Shown piece by piece: positions 35,345 to 47,058 of a stretch of 64,000 nucleotides of DNA. Source of the stretch: Ceratothoa steindachneri (taxonomy: Eukaryota > Arthropoda > Malacostraca > Isopoda > Cymothoidae); NCBI GenBank assembly GCA_963969495.1, contig OZ018317.1, positions 33,047,503 to 33,111,502 on the forward strand, written 5' to 3'. The position numbers and the translations under genes were made by a program. The notes beneath the pieces were generated by a model. The model made no database searches. It was not told where the DNA came from and was given only the letters and a program-made list of their open reading frames with translations. Numbering within the stretch: position 1 is the first letter of the stretch; each line of letters starts with the position of its first letter.

Positions 35345-35795
35345 CATAGCCGACCTAAGCCTTTATGGGGCTCTAGGCAGAATTTCATTTTGACCTCCTC
35401 CCGCCACACACACCACCACAACCACACTAGATGCTTGATCATTTCATATGCTACACTGTCTGTGTAACACATCCACTATCATCTGCATTATTCGTAGTTG
35501 GTTTACATCATAATGTCATTCATGTGCCATTCTTGCTATTGCCAGAATGACACATGAATGCTGACTGCTGCACAGTGGCAGCAGTCAGCAGCAGGATTAA
35601 CCTCTTATTGTACCAACTCTGCCAAGGATATAAAAATCGATTTTTCTGTAATACCATTTCATTTATATTAATACTCATTGTTTTTCTTTGATTTAAAAGT
35701 GTTTTATCATGACGTCTTGACATTTCAAGCGCTCTTGTGGGCCCCTTGGTGGCGTGGGGCCCCTAAGTGACCGCTTATGCCTGGGGCCAGCCCTG
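35345..35795. mobile_element. hAT-type MITE with 8-bp target duplication
   Basis: Flanked by CATTGCAA (35337-35344) and CCTTGCAA (35796-35803), seven of eight bases alike, as expected for hAT insertions. The right end read inwards is CAGGGCTGGCCCCAGGCATA; the left end CATAGCCGACCTAAGCC is a weaker partner. Inside are two hairpins: ATTCATGTGCCATTCT with AGAATGACACATGAAT, and GCTGACTGCTGC with GCAGCAGTCAGC. No coding capacity. The host CR1-like RT frame continues on both sides, confirming the insertion. Confidence 0.8.
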
Positions 35796-35989
35796 CCTTG
35801 CAATTGGATAAAGGAAATGACATAGATATAGTTTCCTTAGATTTTTAGTAAGGCTTTCGATAAGGTCACCCATAGGAGATTAGTGTATAAATTAAGAATG
35901 TATGGAGTTTCGAGGAATGTTTTAATTTGGGTGACTGAGGAATAGAAAGCAAATGAGAGAAATTGCAATGGATGGATGTTATTAGTTTG

Positions 35990-37340
35990 GTACCCGGTGG
36001 CGTAGCGGAGGATTTGTCCGCCCTGTGCGGTAGCCAAATTTGCCTCCCCCTTCCTTAAACGTAACACACCTTAGACAGCTACAAACATACGTATATGAAA
36101 GATTGACATTTCATTTATTGATTGATTGATGAGCAAATAAATAATGATAACAAATTAAAACCTGTAAAGACAGACACTAGGAAAAAAATAAAGTGATTAA
36201 ATTTAAAACGTAGAAAACAATAATTTCGAAAATGGGCGAAAATGTTAAGGTAATTAAAAATAAAAACTTTGAACTTAGATATTTCTCCCCCACCTCAGAA
36301 AAATAGGAAAAAACATTGGACTAAGGTATTTATTCTTAACGAGAATATAAAAAAACACCGAACTAAGTGCTTATCCTTCGAACGTTTCGAATTGCGAAGT
36401 CTTTTATGATGTCTTCCCCTTCAAGTGATTCGGTATATTCTCTTTCAATAGAAAGTATCACTATGATTGCTCTTAGTTGAGCTAAGATAATTCTTTGTTA
36501 ATTTCAACTTTAAAAAACTCCGCTCGCAGCTTGCCACGCCGACAGCTTTTGTTAAAAGTACTTAGTATTATCATCAAGTTTGGCCCCTCATTTTGAAACC
36601 ATATTTGATGATGACCTTAGGAGTCTGCATATGCTCTTGTGTGTTGTTGATTTCCGCGAGACCTGTCCCCCAGAAACCCAGAAGACATAGAGAAAAAAGC
36701 GATTGTATTAAACTCGAATTCAGCCTAGCCTCTGACCCTTTTGCTATGTTCGCCTCTATTTCCATAAGCTGCTCGAGTACGAGTACATCAATGATTTCAT
36801 TAAAATATTCTTTTCAACACCTACTTACTGCATGTCCTCTTGCACTCCACCTTGTTTCAATAAGTCTTTTAACACCGTGACCGATGACTTTTATTAGCAC
36901 ATCTCATCGATGTATGGAAGAGGAGAAGAATATAAACAATCCTTCCATAGTTCTACAAAAACAAAAGAAACAAAAAGTAAGTGAATTTGTGATAACAACA
37001 ACTAAATGGACACCTGATAAATGAAGAGAATAATTTGAACGCGGAACAAATTTGTGTTTTTGATTAACTTCCTTTATGCGCTTCGGAACACCATTGTGAT
37101 TGCCAGACATCACAGTCACATTGTCCTAAGTCTATCCTCTACAATTAGCAATATCAATCCCCTGCTCGTTAACTTTCAATGAAAATCATTTTGAAGTGCA
37201 CTCCGCCGTCTTTTCTTTCGTTTCCATAAAATCAACGAACAATTCCACCTCATTCACACTTGACCCTCCAATTAAAACATGACGAAGCACCTGACTTCTT
37301 TGGTCCGTGAGAGATAAATTTGATTTGCTATTAAAGATCA
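35990..37340 (-). pseudogene. ZMYM-like hAT transposase relic, middle and C-terminus
   Basis: Reading leftwards: IGGSSVNEVELFVDFMETKE at 37.25 kb, DIANCRG at 37.14 kb, DNVTVMSGNHNGVPKRIKEV at 37.09 kb (family pattern GQGYDNAxxMSGxxxGVQxRI), FVPRSNYSLHLSGVH at 37.04 kb, GLFIFFSSSIHRW at 36.92 kb, VKRLIETRWSARGHAV at 36.86 kb (pattern TRWSAR), and a dimerisation-type end AIIVILSIEREY then IKDFAIRNVRR at 36.40-36.47 kb. The sequence GGTGGCGTAGCGGAGG at 36.00 kb resembles a hAT terminus. Heavily mutated. A possible N-terminal part lies at 41.0-41.26 kb. Confidence 0.75.
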
Positions 37341-37584
37341 TTGCAAAGTTTTTGCTCCTTAAACTTGACCAACTATTTTCTTTTCCTCATTTTCCCAAAA
37401 GCGATAATAAGCTAATTTGTAATCTGATGCGATATATACTGGGTTTTGCAAGAGTTATGTTGCACTCGGTGTTTTCTTATCTTTCGAGAGGCTAATGTGT
37501 GTGATAGAAAAAGTTCCTATAAACCAACTTAAAATTCTACTTTTCCATCACGTGTCATTAAAACGTCATTTTCATTGTGTGCAG

Positions 37585-38355
37585 ATGTGTTGAGATGGAA
37601 GTGAAAAGAATCAAGAACTCTGCTCTCCTGCGCGCGGGTCACAACAAGTCCGACATCGCTTAGCGGCTCAACATCAGCCGAATGACCGCCCATACACAGA
37701 GTCGTGAAGAGGCTCAAGAACGGGAAAGTCCTCAAAGATTGACCTCATTCAGGTAAACCTCAAGTTGTCAACCGTTTAGCTGTCAAAAAGGTCTTCGCAA
37801 GTGCCTGGAAGTACAAAATGACTTCTCGCGAAGAAGAACATCTCGGTGGCCTCAATGTCCAGGACCGGCAAGGAGGGGGGCGGCAAGAGCTTGAGATGCA
37901 GGGAATGGCCTCTGCTCACAGGCTGTATGTAAGAATAACCTTGGAAGCGCTGTTGTCGCCTTCTCAACGACTTGAAGAAGCATAGCAATGTATTTCTCCT
38001 TATTTCTGATGAAAAAACCTTCACGCTCGATCCGTTGATTGATAGGCAGAACGACCGTGAAGTAAGCTTTGGCCAGGACGTCTTCGAGGTCCACTAGGTG
38101 AAGTTGTGGTCGAATGAATTTTGGCGGCTGCACTCGCCCGACCACAATCCCTCGACTACAGCCGGTGGGCGCATGTCGAGGGCAAGGCCTGCAAGGTCCG
38201 CCACAGCAACGTCGATGAGCTAAATTCCTCCGTCAACCACATGTGGGCCAGCATGAGGAAAGACTTCGTCCGCAACGTGTGCGCGGCCTTCAGGTCTCGC
38301 CTAGGGTACCTGCTCGCCACTCAGGGCGGCTACATTGATTTGCATTACAATTAAA
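37585..38355 (+). pseudogene. Tc-like transposase (IS630/Tc1/mariner superfamily)
   Basis: Begins with an HTH region (MEVKRIKNSALLRAGHNKSD, then LNISRMTAHT at about 37.66 kb). The catalytic region SDEKTFTLDPLIDRQNDREV at about 38.00 kb holds the first Asp. The end, SPDHNPLDYSRWAHVEGKAC at 38.13 kb, SVNHMWASMRKDFVRNVCAAF and the final TQGGYID, matches a widespread arthropod and nematode family. The segment with the second catalytic Asp is deleted between 38.09 and 38.10 kb, and frameshifts and stops are present. It ends 65 bp before the hAT element at 38420. Confidence 0.85.
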
Positions 38356-38686
38356 ACAGAGATTTATATGTTAAAACAACAAAAAAAGTGCCTAACTGCA
38401 TCAAAATGATCATTGAGTCCAGTGGCGGCTCGTGGTAAAAAAAAAGTGGGGGGACTGCATAATAATTTCAAATTACAATATAATGTTAAAAAATAAAACT
38501 ATAGTAATATACTTACTTATTTTGCATTCAATTATCCACAGCAGTCAGCAGTGTACAGCACAACAGTACAGCAGTCAGGTTCTTAGATAGGTAGCTTGGC
38601 TTGGGGAGATGGGGGAGGAGGGTAGACTGGTACTAGTGGCAGCCAGGAAAAGGGGATTATATACAGAAGTAGGCTAGTCAGTTAAC

Positions 38687-39990
38687 CTACTTGAAAATAA
38701 AATCCATGCGCCTGCTTTTACTTGTAACGAAATGATTTATGACAGCTTCATGGAAGTTCTTTGATTCCGTTACCATTGCACTTTCAATTGATGACATTGC
38801 TAAAGCAGACAATCTTTCAGTAGCCATAGTGCTACGCAGAAAAGTTTTAATGCTCTTCAAAGTTGAAAACACCTTTCTGCTTCGGCTGTTGTCATTGGAG
38901 TTGTTATTAGAATTTTCAATAACCTGAATTGCCTGTCTCAGGCAATTCAGGTTTTCTTCATTTTGCTTCAGGTAGCTCTTGCATCTCTGTATCACACTCA
39001 TCACATGCAACTCTTATCCTTTGAAGTGCAGAATTGAAAGCATTCAATGCAGCATTAGCTTTAACTGCATCAATATTTCTGGATTGAAGCTTGAAAACAA
39101 AATATCTACATAGGGCAGTACTTTAGAGAAAAATCCCAGCCAAAAATTGAACTCGGGATCCCTTAACATTCTCTTGATACCAGCTGCTGCTAAACCAGTG
39201 ACCTTTGAGTTCGCTGACTCTAGTTTACTGCAACATTCAATGATTATATCTTTCATTTCATACACAGCATTCACAGTTCTGCTATTGAAGTTCCAGCGTG
39301 TTGTCGAAGGCCTAGCAATTCTGTAGGAATCTGCAACACTCTCTAATGTGGCCATTCTTTGTGGGGGGGGGTTAGAAAAGAAAGCTGGTATTCCTGACAA
39401 ACTGTTGAAAAAGCCTCTAACTTTAGAATTTTGTGATGATGCCTTTTCCAAAATCAATTTCAGTTGGTGTGCATAACAATGTACAAAGTGAGCATGGCTA
39501 TATACTTCTTTTATTCTAACTTGCACACCACTCTTAGCTCCACTTAATGCAGCTGCACCATCGTAAGTCTGAGCGATAAGCTTATGCGGACAATCACCAA
39601 TTAATGCTTGTATCTCTTCAAATAGCACACTTGATAGGTCTTGTGCAGTCAAGCTGAGAGGGTTAAAAAATCCCCAGAATCTCTCAACAGGTTTTCCATC
39701 TATTTCATATCTTAAAACAATTAACATCTGTGTTTTATCATAAATGTCTGTTGTTTCATCACACATCATTGCTACAAAACTTGTAGATTTTACTTCTTCT
39801 TCAATCATGTTTCTGCATATTTCTAGTGTTGATTCCAAGATTTCATTCTGTATAGTTTTAGATGTTCCTCTGAATACTGTTGCAGTTTTTGAATGAGCAT
39901 TTAAGCTAGAATCCAGTTCACAAGCAAACTCTACGATTCCACGAAATACTCCAGGATTCTTGGAAGTAGGCCCCTCATCGTGTCCTCTGA
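38687..39990 (-). pseudogene. hAT transposase (DUF4371-type) with few lesions
   Basis: The longest frame (39044-39838, 264 codons) is preceded in frame by LRGHDEGPTSKNPGVFRG-like sequence up to about 39.98 kb. Catalytic-core landmarks are MMCDETTDI (first Asp), QTYDGAAALSGAKSG (second Asp), HFVHCYAHQLKL and PSTTRWNFNSRTV. After two frameshifts near 39.09 and 39.01 kb, 38687-39010 carries the dimerisation domain (LSALAMSSIESAM with the Glu) and ends at 38687. The N-terminal zinc-finger region is disturbed. This is the best-preserved transposase in the window and its element may have moved recently in evolutionary terms. Confidence 0.88.
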
Positions 39991-40229
39991 GTGGGGGTTC
40001 AAACTTGCCACAACTTTACACAATCCACAAGTTTTGAAAGAACAGCTCTGTTTTTTCTCACTTGTTCATTGTGCTTTGCAAATGAGAGTCTGTATGCATG
40101 AGAAGCTCATTTCAGTATCAATGTTTACACTGCCCAGTAACGAAAGACTAACCAAATTATGTAAGTGTTTGGCTGATTTTTCATGTTTAACTATTTTCTC
40201 TTGTAAATGTCTCAGGTCTCTCATGCCAC

Positions 40230-40660
40230 TCTTCGTCCAGGCTAAGAGGCATGTGCACGGAGAAAATGCTTTATCAGAAAGGAAAGCTCAATAGTGGTTT
40301 TCACGTTTCAAAAACGGTCATTTCAATCTTAATGACGAAGAACGTTCTGGTCGCCCCATTAAGTTGGATGAAGATCGATTGATCGACCTTCTTCATGAAA
40401 ATCCTCGTCAATCGACTAGAGAATTGGGTGTACAATTGGCGTGTGATCAGAAAACTGTAGTGAATCACCTTCATTCGATGGGGAAAGTTCAAAAACTCGG
40501 CGCATGGGTTCCGCGCGCTTTGAGCGAAAGCATCAAACTTCAACGCTCCACGATTGCCGCAGGTTTGCTTGCTCGTCACAAGGATACTCGTGGATATAAG
40601 GACAGATTTCTTCACCGCATCATCGCTAACAATGAGGGAGGACACACTGTAATCCCGGGG
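40230..40660 (+). pseudogene. Mariner transposase N-terminal fragment nested in the hAT element
   Basis: Reads WFSRFKNGHFNLNDEERSGR, then LIDLLHENPRQSTRELGVQL, KTVVNHLHSMGKVQKLG and WVPRALSES, the HTH domains of irritans-type mariners (family patterns EERSGRP and WVPHEL). It extends to FLHRIIANNEGG, just before the usual catalytic DEKW motif, where the frame is lost. One stop at 40290. The catalytic domain is absent. Confidence 0.85.
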
Positions 40661-41009
40661 AATCGGGCTGTACTAGTGCAGCTCACAACGGGTTGGCGCT
40701 GCCACCAACCCTGGAAAAAGTGTTTTACTTTAAAGTTGAATTAATTTATTAAATCTGCAGTATTTTGTGTTAAAAAAAGGATAAAACAATGAAAAAAATA
40801 CTAAATGGAATATAAAAGTATAATATTATTTATTTGTATAAAATTAATTAATAATATGAATTAACCACTTATCTATCATCTGCCTGGCAAGGCTGAGACA
40901 GGGAGGGCTGCAGCTTACCAGCCGCCCCTGACTGAGTCCTTTCTTGAGAGCGTCGCAACGAATGTAACAGGAGTTTTGCAATACTCGGTAGGGCGGTTAT
41001 TTTGTCACT

Positions 41010-41265
41010 CATCTTTATTCGAAGGGGTGTTCTTTCAAGACGGATTCATCTTTGTCCTTAATTGCTTCACGAATTCCGCTTAAGCCAAATTTTGTTTCCA
41101 AAAATATCATAATATCCACTAATCTCGTAAACACGCCTTCATTTTCTAATATTCTACTTGACAATTGTCTATTTTTTATTGTCAATCGTTTGACTTAGAC
41201 GGATTCTGACTTCCAGTTCTTTCCATTGTGTGAACGCCATGCAATGAGCTTAACTCGATTTATGC
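41010..41265 (-). pseudogene. ZMYM-like hAT transposase N-terminal fragment
   Basis: On the minus strand MAFTQWKELEVRIRLSQTID and then VFTRLVDIMIFLETKFGLSG fit the N-terminal region that in ZMYM-like hAT transposases reads W-x-E-L-E...TID...RI..I..FLA...LAFRG. Stops are present. It lies just outside the intact hAT element and on the same strand as the relic at 36.0-37.3 kb, so both may be halves of one older element split by the Tc-like and hAT insertions. Confidence 0.55.
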
Positions 41266-43149
41266 TCTCTCTCTCACTTTTGGGTTTAATATCCAGTAAC
41301 TGTTCCACTCATTTTGAGACGTGAAACATGATTTGCTTATTTGTGCAATTAACCGACATCAAAAGAAGTGAAAATGAAAATGACCTATTTTCAGTCGGAT
41401 TGGGATGGCGTGGTGCTCCTCCAGGTACCAAATGTAACAGGCTCCCTCCTCCTTGAGGCAGAAACAGGAAAGAGTCTGCTTTGTAACTTAGTTTATGCAC
41501 ATTGAAAGTGATTAAGTAGAGTATCAAATTTTAGTAATTCGGAGAGATTTGCGGTATTTAAGTGTTCAAGGGCAAATTGGCTCTCCTGTTCTTGCAAGAC
41601 GATGACTAACATGGGAGCGAGATCGTTACTTTTATTCGAAATTTGTTACTTTAATGAAATAAACAAGAAAATGTAAGAGAATCTGTTCAGATTTCGATAA
41701 TAAATGAGTGTCGGGGTATACTTGTGTAGACTAGCTCGGCGCTCAGAGTCTTACACCAGCACAGGCAGACAGCTGACCACATGCCGCAGGAGATATGGCT
41801 GGGCGATTAATAAAGAGTTCGAATTACAGTTGACCGGGTTTAGATTAATAGCTTGCCAAGTTGCAGTTCAAAGGATATATAAGCACAATACCCCAAAATA
41901 TAATTTTAGTATATATGAAAAAGGGGCAATTTATATATATATATATAAATATACAAGAGGGGGAACAAATTACTTATGGTAGTTAAATGAATTAAGTGAA
42001 GATTTACGGGGTAATCTGGGGATGACCATACACGATCGCTTTACCTTCAAGTGCGGGCGAATTGGATGGAGGGGCGGGGGGAGACAACGGCGTAGGTTTT
42101 CAAGAACATACTTCGGCGAGTCCTGACCAAGAGGACTCGAAGATGGGGTTGGATTACTTCGTGATGAAGAATGAGATTTTCTCTGCTCCAGAGGGACGTA
42201 ATCTCAACTCGAGCAAATTCTGCTGATCGGCAAGGAGTATCAGTCTCGAAAGACGGGAATCCTGAAGGGGTGGTGATGATGAGAGGGCCGCACAACTCTC
42301 CAGGAAAAAGGAGGCTCGATAGCTTTCCTCTGAACAAGGGCTAAATCTTAACGAAGTAGATAGGCTGACAAGATCTTCGACGACGAGTTACGGGGGTTCA
42401 CGGGAAACAGATGGCAGTCTGGACGGAGTGAATGGCGGGCTTTCAATCTTGGCGCAAGTCTAAGCAAACACAATTTATGATAACACGTCGTTCCAAACGA
42501 TCAAACTCACCTCGGAATATGGGGATAGGATTAATATGCCCACGTACGGCGTGTATCGCAGGGAAGGGAGGGGGACGATCGGGGTCGGAAAACAAACACA
42601 GCTGGGACGGATGATTAAGCGAGTGAAGGATTTTTTCTCGAGTTTCTAAACTTTTCACGCTGGCTCACGTGGTCTTGAAAGAATAGAGGGGTATTTCCAA
42701 CAAGGTGCTTTCTCTCATGGTGCTCCTTCGAGGGCATTCCCTCACAATGAGCTAATCCGTTTCGAAGTACCGTGTGGAAAAAATATATCAGTCAGAAAAA
42801 AGGAACAACAAACCTTGAAGATGATTGTAATGCGACCTCTGGAAAATAGAAGTAACTGTGACACAGGTCCTAAATTAACATGTCAAAATTACTTGCCTGA
42901 AGTATCGCTTTTGCCCTGGAATTTGTGGATTGGATGATGAAAACGAGTCACTTTCGGATCCGATTGAAATGGATGGCAGTACTTGGCCTTCACGCCACCT
43001 CGGCGTCTTAAGCATTTGCCCGGTCCACGATTCAAATGTGGTTGCAGAACCTCGGGAATATTGTAGTAATGGAGAAAATGGTATTTAATTATCTGTGGAG
43101 TTGGAATAGAATAAATAGCTACTGAAGGAAATAGAAATATCTCGGACAT
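41266..43149. other. Unassigned region
   Basis: Frames up to 96 codons occur but none has a recognisable domain. Includes a short TA tract at 41932-41945 and a GC-richer block at 42.05-42.70 kb of unknown origin. Confidence 0.4.
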
Positions 43150-43222
43150 TAAGGTTGGATTTAAGAAAATATTATTTCAGTAATAGAGTCGTATATTCTT
43201 GGAACGCATTACCAGGGAAAGG
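43150..43222 (+). pseudogene. CR1-like reverse transcriptase, extreme C-terminus
   Basis: RLDLRKYYFSNRVVYSWNAL followed by PGKG matches the conserved end of CR1/L2 RT proteins (pattern R..FFS.RVV..WN.LP). It is cut off by the (TA)n tract that follows. Confidence 0.65.
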
Positions 43223-43224
43223 TC

Positions 43225-43228
<4 letters not shown>

Positions 43229-43315
<87 letters not shown>
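43229..43315. repeat. (TA)n microsatellite
   Basis: About 87 bp of TA units, followed by a short hairpin (ACCTGAC with GTCAGGT, 43318-43339). Confidence 0.95.
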
Positions 43316-43319
<4 letters not shown>

Positions 43320-43320
<1 letters not shown>

Positions 43321-43660
43321 TGACTTTGCAGGTCAGGTTTTTATTAGTACTTGCATTTGTGGTCTTGTACAGGGTAAAAAAAAAAAAACGGGTCCCAATT
43401 TTCAATAGGCTTCATTTTTTTAATTCGACAAACAATTAAGAAATGAAGCCTATTCAAAGTTGAGTGTGTTTTTTTGAGGGGGGGGAAGGTCACCCTGTAT
43501 TATAAAATCCATATACGAGACTACTGGTTGATGGCTGATAACGCGATTCTTTGTATGCCGATTATACCATGATGGTGAGATTGGTTTTTGGATACTCTGA
43601 CTGAGATGACTTTGTTGGTCCTAGTGACGTTTTTCATCCTTTATGAGCACTGGCCTTAGT
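43320..43660. repeat. Dispersed repeat, filled-site copy (partner at 24.75-25.05 kb)
   Basis: Same order of shared blocks as the partner copy: TTTTATTAGTACTTGCAT, GGTCTTGTA, CTACTGGTTGATGG, CTGAGATGACTTTG. A MITE at 43370-43497 interrupts it at TA. Confidence 0.7.
43370..43497. mobile_element. 128-bp Tc1/mariner-type MITE
   Basis: Ends are CAGGGT and ACCCTG, flanked by TA on both sides (43368-43369 and 43498-43499). Inside is a hairpin of AATAGGCTTCATTT with AAATGAAGCCTATT. The related copy of the surrounding repeat at 24.80 kb has one TA and no insert, so the insertion is documented within the window. Confidence 0.8.
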
Positions 43661-44989
43661 TTGGCCTACTTCTCGTTGCAATTTATAAAATAGTATACGA
43701 CACCTCTTTGGACAAATGAGCCGAATGGAAATACAATGTACTCATCATAATTATTTAAATAAAAGTACAAAAGTTATATGCTGGTCGCCGAATAGGAATC
43801 ATTTGACTTTGCATCAGCTGACATACTTTGAAGTGATACTTGGTTATGAATTTCGGCTAACTTGTATGTCTTGCCTACATACATTAACCCTATTTGAAAG
43901 CCTAAAGGAATTAATAACAAAACAAGGCAACTCAACTATCCCCTCATGTTTCAGATTACTTCACAAAACTTTTTCCTTCTTTTCTTAGTCACCCATTTCT
44001 AATATCTGCATGCAATACCAGCGACCCTCGCATGATCTGTGATCTCAATCTGACACCAGCCGTGCTTGCAATAACATTTCTGTAGATTGTGTTCGTTCTC
44101 TTTTACTAATTGCACTCACATTTTGAATCGTCAACTCTAACATTATGATTTCCAATTGATATTCGTGATGAAAAATTGTTTGTGTTGATTTTTTGCAGCA
44201 GAGGAAGGTAAGATTGAATGTTGTAATACAACCAATATTCTAAAACCAATAGGCCATTACGACAATCGAGAGATCAATGTCAGTCTAGTTGGATATTACT
44301 TAACCATTCATAACAACCTAAAAAAAGGATGCCTAAAGCCACCAGAATGAATCAAAGTCATGCCTCTCCTGTCCGCCATCCCGTAGATTTAAACATCGGG
44401 GGACAAACACACCGCTAAAGGTTCGAATCATACTGTATGTGCTCGTTGGTACATCATTCAGCACTAGGAGTAGCAAATGAGATTCCAAGACTTTTATTTT
44501 CCCCAATTTCATTCAGTCGCATTATAAGAAACGGATTGTTGTGGACGATTCACGACATTGTCTTTAATCAAAAACAGGTGGCAAAATGGTGTGTGTCTTG
44601 AATTCCGGGTTGTTTTTCAACCTCCCCAAATCACAGAACTTGTGAAAAACACTCGACACGGCTCCCCGCCCCACCTACTCCTTCAAAGTCTCTCCTAAGT
44701 CAACCCCGTTAGGATTAGTGGGGTACCGCGTTGCAGGTGACATTTAGAGGATTGTGTGCTCTCATGAGCACGCAATCTGCCTCAATTGTGGAGAGCGTGC
44801 GGGTTTTACACAGTTGAGGCCTCCTTTGTCTCGAACGCCACTCGTAATCTCCTCTCTACACATCTCGGAATCTTTACCATTGCACGTCTTTTTGCTCTCA
44901 AATTTTCCAGTTTGATTGTTTTCGCTTTTAATTCTTTTCAATATACAAAAAAAGGGTCATACTTGAATTTTCATGTTCCCCAACATGAC
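43661..44989. other. Unassigned region
   Basis: A 90-codon frame at 43716-43988 has no recognisable content. A near-perfect hairpin lies at 44750-44777 (GATTGTGTGCTC with GAGCACGCAATC, loop TCAT). Confidence 0.4.
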
Positions 44990-45465
44990 TTTACGAAGAT
45001 TTCCTAAATAGTTTATGACTGAGATTGCTCTTGACAGTTTTGGCTTTGTTTAATAGATAAGAAAGAGTAAGGATGAGCGTGAGGCGTTTTGGCGTTGAAA
45101 GCCTATTGATTCGTGGATGCTTTTTGCCCGGTCAAATGTATCCCGTGGCGATTGGTTGGTTGTGCTCTCACCAGAGAGGCTCCGTATGACGATCAAGATG
45201 AGTTCTCCCATAAAATTGGTAGGGTTTAGTGAGGGGAGAGGCGGAGTAGAAAACATGCAAGAAATGATTCATAAACTTGCTTGGACGTCGCCTCGAAGGA
45301 GAAGACAAGTGACCAACATAGTAAAAGGATTTAGTCGCTCTCGGGAGAGGGGGTTGGGTAGAGAGGCGCTCTCTTTCATAAAGGATGTTCGTAATTTCGC
45401 CGCCGCCAAAATGAGAGTAAAAACTTTTAAAATGTTTAGAGAACCTGAAATTTGATACAATTAGG
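44990..45465. repeat. Inverted copy of 7.49-8.06 kb
   Basis: Reverse complement of the left repeat block, with matches such as CATAAACTTGCTTGGACGTC and GAGGCTCCGTATGACGATCA. It reads through the point where the gypsy element sits in the left copy and so serves as a paralogous empty site. Confidence 0.8.
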
Positions 45466-46727
45466 AGACTATAAAAATTTAAGTCTGGAAATAAGAAACA
45501 GATTTAGAGTTTCTGGGAATGTGGAGAAGACTCGTATGATGTAAATCGAGAGTGAAAGTGTGTTAAAGATGCCTTCCAAGAGAGCGCCAAGACGCCATTA
45601 GATGGGAATAAACTTGAGTAAATGAGTAAGGGGCGCATCCGCTGCTCGCTCGTGGACGCGATCCCCCGAACGAAAAACAAACATGTATAAAGATTAGAAT
45701 GACTGTCGGGGGTAATACCCGATATGGGTACACTATCTGTAGGTTCAGGGGCGGAAGAAAGATTAGGGGTAGGTACAGTGCATCCGCCAATAGGCGATCA
45801 GTTCCTGACAAACGCTGATGTTTTGTATCCGTTCTCGAGGGGACTGAACCCGGTAGAGAGGCGTTAGAAATCCAAAGCCTTATTCAGTAGGCTAACGAGA
45901 CCTCCTCCGGCTAACATTGATTTCGGATGAATCGTGGCCAAAAAAGAGACTGCAAATGAAATGCGAATAAACGCAGTGTTATCCAAGATTCAGAAATCTC
46001 GGCTCAGATGATGAGATTATAAGGAGAGAAAGGTTTTGTAAAAACAAAACAAAAACCAAAACTAGTGAAATAATAAAGGCCAAAGTGGGTTGAGATAAAA
46101 ATGCCCAATAAAAACTTATAGGTTAAAGGAAACTAATAGATTAAAAAGTAACCTCCGAAATTTCCATTGAGAACAGGTAAGGAAAGCGCCGATAGAAAAT
46201 AGCCGTAAATCTGAGTCAATTACGACTGATTTACTTCTATCGAGAAAAAAAAGCGGTTCTTGACAAGTGACAACATTATGTCATAATATTGTCGTTATTA
46301 AGGATATTCTATTAATAATATGCACGTAATACGCAGCGGCTGACCTAACGGACCGCCAGGCTAATTTCTCGGTCACAATGGCGGATTTCACTTACGAAAC
46401 GTCATTTGGGTTGAAACATACACGCAACCTGTTCGAAACAGTTCTTCCACTTTTTATATACAATTATGATAGTCTATTAGTTTCTCGATTGGGTCACATT
46501 CATTTAAAATATTCTTTGTAAACAGACAGAAAAGGCTGCTTCAAGTTCTAAAGAGTCTGTAGTGTGAGGAAAGTTTATACTGTTTAGAAACGTTGGCATA
46601 AATTCAGGAAATAAGCAGGTCTGCCGAAGTTGGAATGTTTGTACTCAAATAGTAATATTTGATCCCTGCTCTACGTTTTACAAATTTTCAAAATCTTTCT
46701 TTCAAAATTACGAAAACTTTGCTCATT
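45466..46727. other. Sequence present only in the right copy of the repeat block
   Basis: About 1.26 kb lies between the two parts that are adjacent at 7486 on the left. No coding region is recognised. It is either an insertion here or a deletion on the left; no target duplication was found to decide. Confidence 0.45.
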
Positions 46728-47058
46728 TTATATATGTACTTTCCACCCAAGTAAATCCTGACAAAATTTAAGCTTTCATCCTGTTTGGCTTAATTTCCTT
46801 TTATTGAAAATATACTTAACTGGATAATCCTTTTGGGATTACAGCTAAACTCTCATGGGACAACTGACATTTCTAATTCTACTAGAAATTCAAGATACAA
46901 CTTCCTTTGAAATTTATAATTCCATAGTCCTTTTATAACAATACTACGATTAATTTAAATTGAAAACTTAACAGGATTGTTATTGTTATGATGAGAAATA
47001 AGAGATACGTTCAATGTTTAGAAGTAAAAATGTCTCAGAATTCTTAGAAAGCATTGTA
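46728..47058. repeat. Inverted copy of 7.11-7.48 kb
   Basis: Reverse complement of the sequence flanking the 3' end of the left mariner, for example CCACCCAAGTAAATCCTGAC. That both mariner copies share flanking DNA means the duplication took the mariner with its flank. Confidence 0.8.

Larger units (their letters stand above)
33960..35990 (+). pseudogene. CR1-like LINE, split by two younger insertions
   Basis: Three segments read in order on the plus strand. 33.96-34.21 kb is the end of the endonuclease (NQPTRRNNILDPVIIYQ, then SISDHQIFRF). 34.44-35.34 kb is the linker and RT entry (CIAGKLLRNKRANFMEG, then IDKSMEHDNIHSKILKDGV, IPEDWKRANVIAIFKKGG and NNYRPLSLT). 35.80-35.99 kb is the RT core (DKGNDIDIVSLDF, a stop where Ser is usual, then KAFDKVTHRRLVYKLRMYGV). 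A Tc-like fragment (34222-34430) and a 451-bp hAT MITE (35345-35795) split it. Stops and frameshifts occur throughout. Confidence 0.8.
38420..40930 (-). mobile_element. hAT transposon with defined ends and 8-bp target duplication
   Basis: The left end CAGTGGCGGCTCGTGG (38420) pairs with the right end, which read inwards is CAGGGGCGGCTGGTAA (ending 40930). The flanks ATTGAGTC (38412-38419) and ACTGAGTC (40931-40938) match at seven of eight bases, a standard hAT target duplication. The transposase lies on the minus strand and a mariner fragment is nested near its 5' end. Length 2511 bp. Confidence 0.88.
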
